Origin: Silene conica
Taxonomy: Eukaryota; Streptophyta; Magnoliopsida; Caryophyllales; Caryophyllaceae
Assembly: GCA_029255685.2 (NCBI GenBank)
Contig: CM055312.2
Coordinates: 82,687,010 to 82,751,009 of the forward strand
Reading direction: 5' to 3'
DNA length: 64,000 bases
Part shown: in pieces, positions 20,891 to 33,975 of the stretch
Numbering within the stretch: position 1 is the first letter of the stretch
How the letters are laid out: each line of letters opens with the position of its first letter
Made by a program: the position numbers and the translations under genes
The notes under the pieces: generated by a model
The model's database searches: none
What the model saw: only the letters and a program-made list of their open reading frames with translations
What the model was told of the DNA's origin: nothing

Positions 20891-21838
20891 ATCACTCAGT
20901 TTCTTTTTTCCCTTAAGTAGATGAGGTGTTTGATGAAATGCCCCTATCCAATTTGTATTGTAACTTATAATTCTGTGCATTCTGTACTGTTTTGGATTAA
21001 TTAGAGATTCGTGTTATTTTGCAAAATACATTTTTTTGCTTCAAATTCACTGCAGTTTTGGAATCCACAATCTTCTGTCCGTCTTTTGTTAGTACTAAAC
21101 TAACTACTAACTAAGACCATGTTTATCAGTTATTTTCGCAGCTCCATGTAAGTAAAAGGAACTCATTCTGCATCGTAGTAGAACAGCCTTTATTAGAGTA
21201 TTCATGGACAGTTTTAGGTTAAACCTGAGAGGTTGCTCTCAGGTGGTTCTAAAGTGTCCTTACCACAATACTAGCAAGTAGCAACATTATCTTCTTCTCC
21301 ACTTTTATAATAGATTAATTGATAAAAATACTCCGAATTACGAGTGAACTGCTCAAAATACTCTAAATTTTATTTTAACTACCAATATAATCAACTAATG
21401 CCCTCATTTGCTTTGAATAGAATTTGTTGTTTTGTTAACTTATTGTAGCATGTTTCAATGGTGTGATTAGAGCATTAATTGGTTATATTGGTAGTTAAAA
21501 TAGAGTTTGAAGTATTTTGAGCAGCACACCCGTAATTCAGAATATTATTATTAATTAATCCCTTATAATATTACCTTAACTCATTTTTCATTTTAATTAG
21601 CCTTGTATGAAACCGTTGTAGGCACATAACACTTTGGTTCAACTGAGGGGAGTTTATTGTATGCATAGAAATATCTCATTTGAATTTGTCTTGTGTTAAT
21701 TCAGGCTATAATTTTTTAAATAATGGATTACCATAGCTCACAATTGACGCCTCATCTATAGATTACAAAGCCTAAAGATCTTGACAAGACATCGGCTACC
21801 ATTGCTAAGTGATCAACGATGCAAACAAATAGTCATAG
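20891..21838. other. Convergent spacer between RPS17 and GL2
   Basis: It holds the 3' UTRs of both genes and a foldback element at 21312-21560. No further gene is visible. Confidence 0.6.
21312..21560. mobile_element. Foldback element with arms of about 85 bp
   Basis: The left arm (about 21312-21400) contains AAATACTCCGAATTACG, CTGCTCAAAATACTC, TTTTAACTACCAATATAA and ACTAATGC. The right arm (about 21472-21560) contains the reverse complements in mirrored order: GCATTAATTGG, TTATATTGGTAGTTAAAA, GAAGTATTTTGAGCAG and CGTAATTCAGAATA. The arms are imperfect and separated by about 70 bp. It lies between the 3' ends of two convergent genes, where a transcript from either strand could form a long hairpin. 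Confidence 0.8.
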
Positions 21839-24800
21839 TTATCCATCGTCACATTGCAAGCTTCTCTTTATGTTATCTAATACAGTTAATATAAGTGAGC
21901 TAACAGGCTCTACTGATTCTGCAGTCAGCTTTGCTGTGGGGGAACCATGCGTGACCACTTGTATAGCGATCGTGAGCAAAGACCCACCTTCTGTATTCTT
22001 TTCTTGCTTCGAACTTAGCACAAGGGACCTCGACTCCATTCCATCAGGGAGGATTGAAAAACCTGATGGCAAAATCGCGACACTGCTAGAGTCACAGCCT
22101 GTCATCACTGACTGTATGCTGCTTGTGTCCACCGGGGCGTACACAACCATTGATTCATAAGTGTTGGTGCTGCTGTCCTGTAGTGCCCAGGTCATGTTTT
22201 CCTTTGAGTTCAGCGTCTGATATGAAATCAGGGAGTCAATTATGTTTAACAAGTTCAGATGTCTCTTATGATGACTTGCCAAATGGGTTATTCATGTTCG
22301 GCTTGGGTGGTGATTATTATCAGGTTATTTACGGTTCAGTTTCAGTTAGGTCATTTTCAGGTTACAGTGCTGGGTTAGCCAATCCTGTCATTTGTTTGGT
22401 TCCTTCGAGCCTCAGCTATTTAGTTTTCTTACAGATTAGTCATCTCGACTACTTTGGATTGCGTCAGTTCCATTAGGTCTACTCGTGAAAGTAAAACTCA
22501 CTTGGATGCTGACAGCATTGCCACGATCTTTCCCCTTGGCCAAGTTCGCAATGGATTTTACTTGACACCCTTTTGCCATTACGTCCCACTTCATTCAGAC
22601 AGCAACTATTATCAGAAAGAGTTGGCACTAAAATAGTGAAACATTAGTGCTAAAGTGACGGCAAATTCAGGTTGTTTTGGTTAATACGGACTTTTACCTC
22701 ATGGCGGTGAGTATCATCTCGTAAGAAATCGAAAAGGACACTGGGAGATACAGCAAGCCAGACCGAAAAGACAGAACACAGAATTACTCCGATGGGTTCT
22801 CCGTGATTATTCAAGTTTTTCCGAGAAGTCACCTTAACATCTTCGCCCGACTTAGTTGTTACCTTTGTCCATGTATTGAAGCTGGATGCTCCAAGTGCCC
22901 TGCAGAAGTTACATGTCATTCTTTGGGCTAACTTTAGAATGCTCTTCCTCCCTGCTAACGTGGCAACTCCTACATACAATACTGATATTAGATTTCCGTT
23001 TGTTGTTTTAATTTTGGACAAAAAACAATAAAATCAAAGATTTATTAGAGATTTTGTACCACTTGAATCCTTTGTGGGAACATTAGTAGCCATAAGGAAT
23101 ACTGAGCGTTCACATTGGAGTTGCAATGTGGAGATCCATCGCTTTGCTCCGAAGGCTAGACCACTATTAACCATGCTTCTGTACAACGAGTGGACTGTAG
23201 TCTTTTGGCACTCCAAGTGCTCTACCCACGTAACCTAATCAAGTCAACAACACCAGATCAGAACCTGTGTTGGATTGATGAAAAAAAGGTTTATGGCACA
23301 ATAAGAACCGTCAGTAAGCATTATGCTGTGTTGTTGGCACGGGATTTGTCACAAGTGATGTGTCGAAATTGGAAAAATCTAAACACTTGCATCAATGAGC
23401 TCTGACTTTCTCATCGTCTGAAACTATGTTACTTGGGCACTAGTCACTGGGTACTTCAGTTTGGCAATGTTGCGTGTGCGATGCACTGCCATTCTGGCAC
23501 AACAACCCTATATACTCAGACACGGTGCTTCCAACTCGAGCTTGACACTTGCAGCGGAGTTTTAAAAACATAGGCATGAAATAACAATTTATTGAATCTG
23601 AAGTCTCAACCTTGCAGTGGCCATTGGATTTATCTTCTATGACACAGCCAGAAGGCCGCTTTCTAAATTTGATCAGTGATGCATCTATGTTATCTTCGAG
23701 TTTGTCGATGGATACATCGACAATTGCCCACTGCTCAGTATTCAGCTGCTTGCAGTATCTTACAAAGTAAACCTCTCGTGTTGGAACCGCTGGTGTAAGC
23801 ATCTGTAGCTCTGCGTACATCTGCACAATTAATGCTCAGATTAACAACTTACCCTTAAGTCTGACAAATATGACAGAGACCAGATCTTCGAAGTATCATG
23901 TCATTGGTCAAGTTCAACCACCCGTGGAATCTTGTTCCATGTAAAGTCCCGAATCATTGTCTAATATCTGGATGATACAGAATACTAAAGCCAAGGTAGC
24001 CTAGTTCGTTATAAATACGGCACATCCAATATGCAATATGCAATATGCTCATATCGAGTTTCTATATATCTATATTTTTCAAGTGCCAGATATAATATTT
24101 CAGACCGATTCACGATTCGTCTAGGGGACGAGTGAATCTAATAACACGGGATGAACCACAGAGAAAATCATCATTTCTAAAGAAACTGATGATAAGGGTA
24201 TGATATAATACTTGTAGCATGCAATAATTTCCAAGGTAGAATAATTAGCAAACCGAAATTCGTTTTGTCTGATTAGTGATTATATCATCTCAAGCTACAA
24301 GTAGTTGCTGGTATGTCAAAAGGAGTTTTAGCACTAAGTTGGGTTGAGGTTGGTAGTGTAAGAAAGGTTGAGTCAGTTTAACAAGGTCATATTAGTCTGC
24401 ATGAGAATGATTATGTTTGGGGTCTGGAGAGGCTACTTTCAGAAAAAGAAGCAATGTAACTGAATGACAGTGAGGTTGACACATAATTATATGATCTTCT
24501 TTCTAATTTAATTTCTAAAGTTACAGTCAATTGTTAATGATGTATGAACTTTCAGAGTCAATGGTTCAATTACTACTACTCACCAACTGCACTGCACCAT
24601 TTCTATTAGGATCTTCACCATTGCAGATAACATCCACCACAGCTGTCCGCGAAATCAGGGATGGGAACATTTCCTTCCATTGATTCTGCAGATCATAACC
24701 AAGGCCTGTTTAGTGAAATCAAACAAGTACGGAAAATGCTTAGGTAAACCTCATAATCGCGTCATAGTACACCATAAGTAATTAGAAAACTAGAATTGCA

Positions 24801-27800
24801 GCTGCAGGTATAGAACTTCCTAGAATTTAATGAAATTAATAAAAGTAAAATGTTATTAGTTCAGGGGATTACGATTTACGATAAACTGGGACCGCATGTA
24901 CCTAAATTTGTTTTCCTTATCTACAGTCTGAGAGCATATCGAACATCTTACCACATCCATAAAGCTTTGGACTAGCGTAGGAAGATCGACAAAGACAACT
25001 CTGCTTTCCCTAGATGCTTCTATTGATCTTTTGGGCCGTTCACCACTCGAGCTGTGAGCACACACCTCCCTGAGATACTCATCATAGTTAAGTATCTCTC
25101 TCCCTGTCTCAACGCTTGTTAGCCACAATGGTTCCCCTGACAAAGCCATTTTCTTTAACTCTTCTAATGCTTGATTAACAGCATCCATTATTGTTGCTTT
25201 GTCGATTCCAAAGACACCGGTGTATAAATCTAAGGAGCTTTTACTTTCTTGGTCACTTGAACTTGCGCATGTTGCGGTATGGGAGATTGCTCCAGGTGGG
25301 TATTTTCCGACCATTGCTTTGAGTTTTTCAACCTATGCAAGTACACAAATATTGATATTTCGATATGTACTGAGTGCTACTTTTCTAGAATCTAGAGGGT
25401 ATGTGCTGATTAACGGTGTGAATACGGTTTCAGTAATGGATCATCGGTAAACAATCTTCCTTACTGTGAAGTTAACATTAGGACAAGATTGTATACATCC
25501 AAGCCGCCCCCCTGCCGTGTCATTAGTGGGAGTTCTAAGGCACACGGGTAATGTTATAAAATAAAGTAAAGGACGTCTTCATTTTCCAAGACCAAAATAA
25601 GTTTCAAGGTAGATGTACCTCAGCTTTAAGTCTAGCATTTTCAATCCTGAGTTGTTGCTGACCATCAGTTGCTGAGGTAGTATCTCCAGAAGTAGTCGCA
25701 AATCCACAATTGGAGCAAGAAGACTTCTGTATGCTATCCCTTAGGGACTTGTTCTCGTCTCTAAGCTTTTCTATCTCTGTTTTCAGTAAAGAGTTTTCAT
25801 GGCGCTCTTGAATAGCCTGATAGTAACTAATATGATCAGTTAATACAGACTATACGGACAATCTCGTATAAAAAAGTCTCACCGTAACTTATAGCCTGAC
25901 AGTATGGTGTCATCAAATTTGAAAACTAAAACAATGACGTTATTACGTTAACACCTGCATCTATTGGACCTATAACTTTTCTGGCAAACTATTATATACA
26001 ACAATCTTATGGCCGCGTCTGCGAATAGCGGTGTAAGGGGGATATACGCAGCATTGACAACACAGAGATGCAGTTTCCAAGTGAAACAAAGTGAAGTTGG
26101 GTTAAATTGGGTATAATCAGAAGAATGTACCTTAATCTGAGTTCGACGATTTTGAAACCAGAACTTAACTTGGCGAGGATGAAGACCGAGTTGCTTACTA
26201 AGTTGTTGTCTTTGCTTCTCATCTGGATGGGGGGACTCTTTAAACAACCTGCATTGTAATGTTTATCAACGACACAGCCATTATTTGCTAAGAAACTGAA
26301 GAGGTAACTGTGTAATTGTCACCGCAAGAGAATGATGATTTAACTATTAGTTTAGCAACTAATTAAAACTCAATCGCTAAATATATAAGTTAGCGACTAA
26401 TTTTGAGTCAAAACATATATTTAGTCTCTACTTAAGAGACCAAACTAATATGGTAGCTAAGTATGTGTCAAGGCAGTAAGCACCTAAATGATTTGCTAAG
26501 TCGCAGTAGCTGTAAGTTGCTATGCTATAGCTTTCATTATGGCAAAACTATCAAATTGGCAACAAAACTTCCCCTACAGTGACAAATTGACCTAAACCAA
26601 TTAGGGAAAAAAATTCTAGGTGACGCCTTTCAAAAAAAAAAACCAAATTCTCATTGACAAATTCTCATTTGGGACACGGTGGGGCATTCTTCATGGGCTT
26701 TCTCACACACCTTTCATGGGTATTTTGTGAAAAAAAAACGGTATCCGTTACAAAAATGACTACAGATGATACATTAGAATATAAAAATACGGTCGCATAT
26801 CGCTGGGTTTGTAGCCTATTGTGAACTGATAAGCACCTATCCGTTGACAATAAAAGAGTCTTAAGGGCTTGTTTGGTTGACATAAGCGAATCAAAGTTTC
26901 CGGGAACTTCAAGATCACATGAATTGGAAATTCATATGAATTCGCAAAAAGTGTTTGGTTCGCATATGGGAAGTGAATTCATGTGGGAAGTTCTAATGAA
27001 CTAGGGGATTTGGTGACTGACTTGCTACAAAATGGAGGAAGTAATTCATGTGGAAGTTCTATTTTCCATGATCTTGACAATCAAACCACATGATGACATT
27101 CCATGATTTTACACCTTCTAGGAACACAAATTCTAGAATAAGACGGTGGTGTGAGACCGTCTATTTTTACAATAAGTTTGCTTATTTAATACTAATAAAT
27201 GAGTTTTCTTTTTATATAATGGGACCGTCTTACGCGTGAGACCGTCTCATATAAGAATTACTGTTCTAGGAAATTCAACATCCCATATTTTAATGCGTAA
27301 CCAAACAAGCCCTTAGATTGTCGATTTTAAATGAGAATTGATAGGAGTCATTATTATTATTAATAATAATAATAATAATAATAATTGTCCGTCTTAAAAA
27401 AAAAATTGGTAAGATTAATTAATTAATAGTAATAATAATAATGAAGGTATAAGTGGCATTATATTTTAGGTGACTGAAAGTATTAATTAATGGACGTCGT
27501 GTAGCCTAGAAAATAAAAAAAAAAGTACTGTTGAGGTGTTGACAAAAAGAGTGAAAAATATTGATGGAAGCAGAGTCCATGGACAACTTTTTAATGAGTG
27601 GAAACCATAAAGACATAAACGACAATAAAGATAAAGAGCAACAAACATACGGTATCTACTTGATTCTTTAATTATTATACACTTTTCAGCTTTTCAATTT
27701 ATTTCTTTTTTACGGAGTACTTCTTCCTTACGATCACAAATTCACTTATAACGGGCCGTATCCGTCATAACTTTGTAACAGGTCAAGTAAAATCAAATTG

Positions 27801-30800
27801 GGTAGATAAAGATAAGTAATTGTGTTTTTCTATGCACCTTTAGTGTTGTCTTATCTACACATGTTGGTGATATTTGTATATGAATAACATTACGGATTAC
27901 ATCAAAATAAGTCATTAGATATATCGTTTATACCTTATACATCGTTACAAATTCTCATTTATGACGGCATTATCTATCGCAAATTTGGGACGGGTCAAAT
28001 AAAACTCATTTGGGAAGATAAAAACAACCATTTGCCATTCTCTATGCACTTTCATTCTTATCTTATCCTTCCTCCATTTTTATCCAAATACCCTATTTGC
28101 TTTATTCAGGTTTGCCAACGCAAGTTTTGCGTGCTTCATATCTTTAACTACGTATTTGTAAAAATTATAAAAGTTATATATTTTCAATGTATTCGTAAAG
28201 ACGAATTAAACAAGACCCCACATGAATATATTTTTTCTTACGTATTGAGAAAAAATTGAGATTGAAAGTTGATTGGTGAATAGTGTACAAAAAGCAAATA
28301 TGGTATTTGGATAAAAATGGAGGAAGTCTAATAGAGTGGTTGTACTTAACCAGTCGCAAACTTGCGACGGATATACCGATATAAGAAAAACCTATTGATC
28401 AATCTTACTTGCTAAGTTAGATAAGCTATAAAAACTAAGCTAAGGTAAAGACATTTCCTATAGAACATAAAATCTGACTCTAGTTTGTTGACATTCATAA
28501 AAGCTTTACTTTTACTTGTTTGGTAATGAAATTGGAAGAAAGAATCTAGGAGCTAGCTAGATGATCAAAGAGTTAAGGACAAGGGATGCTTCAAATTATT
28601 TGCCTACCTATGCAATTATCGACCTTTAGCTTCTGCTGCGACATGTATATGTATGAAAGCTCTGTTTTATACACCTATCTTCCAACTTATTTATATAATA
28701 TTTGTATAGTTTCCATTTTTTCTAATTACAAAACTCCTTCTAAAATCTCATTTTTGTCAAAATAAGAGATGTTTTTCGTTGATATATCGTTCCCTTATCT
28801 TCTACCAAAAGTTATTTTTAAACAAAACTAAACATATTTCATGAATGATACTGTATCTCGTAAAGGGTGGATAGCCAGAAGTTACGGAATTAATTAAATT
28901 TTAGGTTTATCATTAGTTAGCCTAAACAATTTATTAGAGAATATTAGAAAATATAATTATTATATTATCTTATGATAATATATTAATTATTTAGTTATAT
29001 TTCCTAATATTCTTTAATACAATTCACAAATTCTTACCTATCGGCTATCACGGTCAGATCCGTAACAAATTATGAGGCAATCACAATTGATTTATGAAGA
29101 TAAAGTTTGCGATGGTCATAACTCATAATAAAAACTTGTTATAGAAAAATATTCTTGTAACATCTTATGTACAAAATTTTAAAAATGGGAATAATAAAAC
29201 CATTTTACAATAATCTTGATTTAATTTATTTCAGTAATTCTTGTGTGAGACGATCTCATCCCGTGTTTTTCGCAAAATGTGAAATAAATTACGTAAGTTT
29301 TACGATTAATCTTGATTATGATTCTAGAGAGAGATGCAACTAACAAGTAAGCAGAGAGGCAGAGAAGGTAGAAGACGATTACGTGGGGTCGATTATTATT
29401 AATTACAATTTGTCAACCGTGCCAAAGAAAAACACTATAACCCTACTCTCTTCAATAAATACAACAAAATGCCATACTACTACCCTTCTCATGATCTCAT
29501 CATCTCATTATTCTGTGGTCATTTTACAACCCAAATAACTAAATTCTGTGCTCATTTTCATACCATGCATTTTTTACTTCTTCATACACATAAATAAATC
29601 AGGACACAATACAAGTACAGGTGTTGAAACTAATAAGTACCGGGTATTACTTTTGAGTAAGAAATAAGATATTTATTTATAAAAAGGATTATAAAGTACA
29701 TAAAAAGGAATAAATAAACGGCATCTTTTGTGACGGGTATATCCGTCGCAAGCTTACAACGTGTCAAATATTACTCATATTGTTAGATAAAACAAAATAA
29801 TTTGCTATTAGCTACTTCGTATGTGTTTCACTTTTGTTTTACTTTCCCACATACGGGTATATGTCCATTACAAATGAAAATTTGTAATAAATAAAAGTGT
29901 TATTGTTCTAAATCATCTCTTCAAATGACTGAGATAGTAAAAATTCACATCACATCCATGGTGAGGAAAATGAACATATATTAAATACTGTATATTAATT
30001 CAGATTTTATTTATTTTTGAACATATGTGGATTTTTTATGGGTTTTTTATTTCAAATTTTATTTGTATTTTATTTGTTTCATAGCATGTGTATTTCTTCT
30101 TAACTTATTAAATTTTAATTTGTTCTCATCAAAACTCAAATTTATCGAAGTTTATATGTAATGTTACTACTACGTTTTATTTTAATTTTTTGTTGAGCTT
30201 AATATTTTAGTCAATAAATTTTGTGTTGGGATATAAGAAAATTAATTGGGACCCCAACAGTAAATTGATTTTCAACCATACAAACGTTGTCCAAAAGAGA
30301 AAAGAGAGAATATTAATGTAATTGGACCAAAAAAAAAAGAGGAACAACACAGAAAATATGAGGTAATATTAAACTCGGAATTTTTAAACTTAAACTCATA
30401 ATTTTTAAAGTAAAACTCAAAAACTTCACTATAGTGCTCAAAAACTAGAAAACTGATGGTAATACATCAAATGTATAAACCACTTAATGATTCAAATGGT
30501 TGGATGATTATACTACCAGGTATATACATCTGATAGTACAGATTTCGAGTTTTATAACAAATAATTTGAGCTTATACATACATTTTACGAGTTTTATTAA
30601 AAAAAATCTGAGCGTCTTTATAAAAAAACCAAAAAATTATATTGAAACTCAAAAATTATATACTCCCTCCTAGTCGAGATAACTGTCCCATTTTGACAAT
30701 GACACAAAAATTAAGAAAAATAGTTAAATAATGTATTATATTGAAGTACAAATGTATTATTGAAGTATAATGTATTATTGATTATTAGTGTGAGTAGAGG

Positions 30801-32616
30801 TGATTAAAATAAGTAGTATTGTGGGGTAAGGTGAGATATTATTGTGGGTTGAAGTGATTAAAATAAGTATAAAAGTTTACCAAAAATGAACAATAGAACA
30901 TTATTGTGAATAGACGAAAATGGACAATAAGACATTTATCTAGAATAGGAGGGAGTATATATGTACATAATCCAAAATTTTTAATTTTAATACCAAAAAT
31001 TATATTGGAAGAAAAAATTGCTAAAAGCTAAAAAAATTGCATATAAACTCAATTAGAGTTGTATTAGATGTACATGTACATGATACATCTAGATGTATAG
31101 TTATATTTATAATAAAATAGTGATATTCAGATCAACCACTTCTAGATAAAAGGGTCATTAAGCATCAACCCTAACCCGTTAATTTTGTGTCGGGTTCGTG
31201 TCGTGTTTTCGTGTTATGTTCATATTTGAAAAGTTTAAGTATAGATATGTGATAGAGGATAAAAAAAAATTAGGATTAATTTAGTAAACAGGTCATTCGT
31301 GTCGGGTCGTGTTTAAAGAGCTAAACCCAAACCTTACCCAATTAAATATTCCTCGTGTCGACCCACTAACTTTGTATCGGGTTCGTATCGTGTTTTCGTG
31401 TCGTGTCATTATTTGTCAGCTCTAATTCCGTTCACCCTTTTAACACGACAACAATGATATTGGATGAGCAATATACTGTATATGATCTACCGTAAGGTAT
31501 ATTCATTTCATTTTCATTCTTAGGTATATTCAATTAATTTTTTTCTACTTTTTATGAGACATTTACAATTTTTTGAGCTTTTATTTCTCTCTTGTTTTAT
31601 GTGACTTAAATAACACAGTAATTTTATTCCGTACAATATTAGAAAATAAAAAAATACAGAAACAAAAAAGGCCTCTCGTCACAACAAAATAGTCAAAGGC
31701 AAAAGAACATCACCGGCCATGCATAAAGATCCATAATTTCCCTAATGAAATCTTTTTGTACGGAGTACGTCATTTTCTCCCTCCTTCGCTTCGCTCAAGG
31801 AGCCTCACACTTCTACAGTTTTTCGCAATTTACTCTTTACAACTCTCCCAAATTAAAATTTCCAACAGTTTACATTTTAATTGGAACTCAATTACTACAT
31901 TAATTTGATTATCGAATTAATGAACAATAATTTAGTAAATTAATTTGATTAATCAATGGCACCTAATAATGACTGCTACTAATTCAATTTACGTTTGCTT
32001 TATTTGTGAGGAAATTCGAGTAAACGTAACTATTAGCTGAGCGGAGGGAGTAGATTGGTTACAAGTATGTGCATATTGAAAATGAATATTTAAAAAAAGA
32101 AAACAAGTAGAGATAGTTACGCTTCCATTTCACGAATTTGTTCAGCGGTATGACGATGATATCTTTTCCGCTTCTTCTTCTTTTTTCCCTTGTCATCCCC
32201 ACCACCACCATCATCGTCGTCATCGTCGTCCTCATCATCATCATCGGCATTGTTCATTAAAAAGTCCGCATCATCCGACCTAGAGCGAAGCGGACCAGAA
32301 TTCTCACTGCTTATCTCAACCGTATCATCCCTCCGCGACGTACCACCTCCGGCGGCACCGCCACTACCTTCATCTCCCTCCTCGACAGCTTGGCTGATTG
32401 CCGGCCTGTCCGCTGCTCCTCTAAATATCCCTGCCTAGCAGTAACAAATTGAAAGACATTATTACATTAGAGGTGAGTAAGCTAAGTAAGGGTAAAGAAA
32501 TGAGATTAGGAGAAGAGTGGAAGAATTACAAGGGAAAGAGAGAGAGCGGGGGAAGAGAAGAAGTCATTATTATTGGTAGGAGGATTGTTGTTGTTGTTAG
32601 ACATGTCGACGCCCAT
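21839..32616 (-). CDS. GL2: GLABRA2-like class IV HD-ZIP transcription factor
   Basis: A nuclear DNA-binding regulator of epidermal fate; in Arabidopsis GL2 promotes trichomes and suppresses root hairs. Eleven exons in transcription order: 32616-32530, 32434-32121, 26248-26131, 25816-25619, 25332-24952, 24685-24584, 23820-23611, 23234-23060, 22969-22698, 22588-22502 and 22216-21839. All junctions are GT-AG and the phases fit. Total 2322 nt, 773 aa plus stop; Arabidopsis GL2 is slightly shorter. Domains: N-terminal [12 protein letters not shown] motif (18-29); Asp-rich stretch (about 88-107); homeodomain (about 116-173) with [12 protein letters not shown]; zipper-loop-zipper (174-250) with CSNC at 207-210; START domain (about 272-510) with [11 protein letters not shown] and [12 protein letters not shown]-terminal HD-SAD region to 773 with VLQDSSTN-like [12 protein letters not shown]. 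No stop or frameshift. The start MGVDMSNN matches family N-termini. The homeodomain is split by a 5.9-kb intron. GL2 is favoured over paralogues by whole-length resemblance and gene order. Confidence 0.95.
26862..27315. mobile_element. MITE in GL2 intron 2
   Basis: TAAGGGCTTGTTTGGTT at the left and AACCAAACAAGCCCTTA at the right are perfect 17-bp inverted repeats. The ends and a possible TTA duplication suggest PIF/Harbinger, but the exact edges are ambiguous by one base. Near 27130-27265 it holds a second inverted pair built on GAGACCGTCT, probably a nested smaller element. Confidence 0.75.
27343..27383. repeat. ATT/AAT microsatellite
   Basis: Run of ATT units followed by AATAAT units in GL2 intron 2. 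Confidence 0.85.
28068..28326. mobile_element. MITE with CTTCCTCCATTTTTATCC ends
   Basis: CTTCCTCCATTTTTATCCAA at the left and its reverse complement, ending GGAGGAAG, at the right form inverted repeats of about 25 bp. The interior (GTATTTGTAAAAATTATAAA, TATTCGTAAAGACGAATTAA, GTGAATAGTGTA) is shared with the DNA that hosts the nested elements at 35336-46684, so the two are one family. Located in GL2 intron 2. Confidence 0.75.
30661..30957. mobile_element. Stowaway-type MITE
   Basis: The ends CTCCCTCCTAGTCGAG and, at the right, GAATAGGAGGGAG are inverted repeats flanked by TA, the Tc1/mariner-type duplication of Stowaway elements. The AT-rich interior has no ORF. Located in GL2 intron 2. Confidence 0.8.
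31140..31430. mobile_element. Non-autonomous element with GTGTCGGGTTCGTGTCG words
   Basis: Two related stretches (31185-31215 and 31373-31405) carry GTGTCGGGTTCGTGTCGTGTTTTCGTG-like words, and ACCCTAACCCGTTAA recurs as ACCCAATTAAA. The right margin reads TTGTCAGCTCTAA. It resembles plant hAT-type repeats, but I cannot fix termini or a duplication. Confidence 0.45.
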
Positions 32617-33975
32617 TTGCGAAAGGGAGGGGAAGGGAAGAGAAGAAGTTTTGAAGTTGAGGAAAAAGGTGAGTGTTTTATGATGGTGGTAGAGAGAGAA
32701 GGAGTGGGGTCCAGAGAGGGGGAGAAGTTATTGATGTAAAAACAAAGAAAGTAGGTTTAGGGAGTGAGGGAGTGAGGGCGAGCGTGGGCTGGTAGCGGTT
32801 GACTGGTAGCAACTCTCGAACCAGCTCTCCTTTCGATTAGTTTCCACATTCTACTTCACACTCTATACACACAAATTTTTATTTGCAACGCCACTATCCG
32901 TCGTAAGTTTGTGACGGATACCGTTTTCTCTCACAAAATACCCACTTTTTCTCTCTCTCAAACACTATTCTGTGGTCCCTTTCTCCACTAACTCACTAGT
33001 TTTACGCCCGTGCACGGGGTAAACTGAAAAAAAATAAATAAAAAGGTGAATATATTTAATAAAAAATATAATTTTAGCATCGCAAGTATATCGATCTAAA
33101 AAATAAAAAGAATTTATACGCTTAACTTGACATAAATAAAAACAACGCATTTGCTTGACATTATAAAATTATACAAATTCTTATGTAGGACAAGGCTATC
33201 GATTTAAGTTTAGGACGGATCAAATATAGATATGTAAACGACTTTTCTTTTTATATATGTTGACCGTCTTATAGTATGAGACTGTCTCACACAAGAATTC
33301 CTAGTTAGTTTTATTTGTCAAGATATTCAAGAGGTTAATTTTTCTGGAATTGTAATTTTTTTGTTATTATAAAATTTGTTGTCTTTAATATATGAATTTC
33401 TATACAGATTTTCGATTTTTTTTTTTTTTTTTTTTTATTGTAAGGTTGCATGTGATTTTTTTATCATAAGTTTTTTAACATATGAATATATGAATTTAAT
33501 TATATGGAAAGTAATAAGAAATGAGGAGAGAGAGTAATTAATTAGCTTAATGATAGTGGAGAGGAGAGAGAGTAATTAATTACCTTAATGATAGTGGGGA
33601 GGAGAGAATAATTAATTACTTAATGATAGTGGGGATTGGGGAGTGGGGTAATTAGTTTTTTTTTTTCATGAACAAAATTTCGGCCAATCAGATTTCTCTA
33701 AATGTCTTTCCTTTTATAGAAAGAGGATTTTGTATCCATTTTGTCTCACAAAATATCCGTCACAAATGGTGACCCGTCGCAAGCAAAACTTACTATTATA
33801 CACATTACACAACAGTAAACAGGTAAATATCATTTTCATTTCTCAAAAACAAAATACATTAATTTTTAACGATCCGGATTAAATTTGGGTTTGATTGTAT
33901 GGTTCCATATTTATTTAGAAATGAAAAAGTAGATGAGAGTGATTGAAATATACTTCATTCATTCAAATACAAAGA
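32617..33975 (-). promoter_or_regulatory. 5' flank of GL2 with a Helitron-type end
   Basis: On the minus strand this lies upstream of the GL2 start codon. The first 250 bases are C/T-rich on the sense strand (a plausible 5' leader). Farther out are a (A)TCCGTC MITE fragment (about 32885-32940), a Helitron-type terminus at 32995-33018, GAGAGAGAGTAATTAATTA repeats (33520-33610) and a T homopolymer (33418-33437). I found no clear GL2-type MYB or L1-box site. Confidence 0.4.
32995..33018 (-). mobile_element. Helitron-type 3' terminus (minus strand)
   Basis: On the minus strand the palindrome CCCGTGCACGGG (33007-33018) is followed by CGTAAAA and then CTAG plus T (32999-32995), the Helitron 3' signature. 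The body would extend rightwards into the GL2 5' flank. No 5' end or Rep/helicase gene was found. Confidence 0.5.

Larger units (their letters stand above)
26249..32120 (-). other. Giant GL2 intron 2 (5,872 bp) inside the homeodomain
   Basis: On the minus strand the donor is GC|GTAACT (exon end 32121) and the acceptor TGCAG|GTTG (exon start 26248); the joined codon is GCG (Ala134). The intron contains several MITEs (26862-27315, 28068-28326, 30661-30957 and a block at about 31140-31430), an ATT microsatellite and scattered (A)TCCGTCACAA words. About 28350-30650 shows no recognisable element and could hold ancestral intron sequence. Confidence 0.85.

Noticed and set aside
22123..22476. Plus-strand frames opposite GL2 exons
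   Set aside because: They mirror the coding strand of GL2; splice sites, phases and homology all place the gene on the minus strand.
32059..32250. Met-rich minus-strand frame overlapping GL2 exon 2
   Set aside because: It is the wrong frame of the Asp-rich segment; the correct frame gives the N-terminal region leading into the homeodomain.
32617..33975. L1-box or MYB site that would support GL2 regulation
   Set aside because: No exact TAAATG(C/T)A on either strand in the stretch I scanned and only loose MYB-like words, so I report none.
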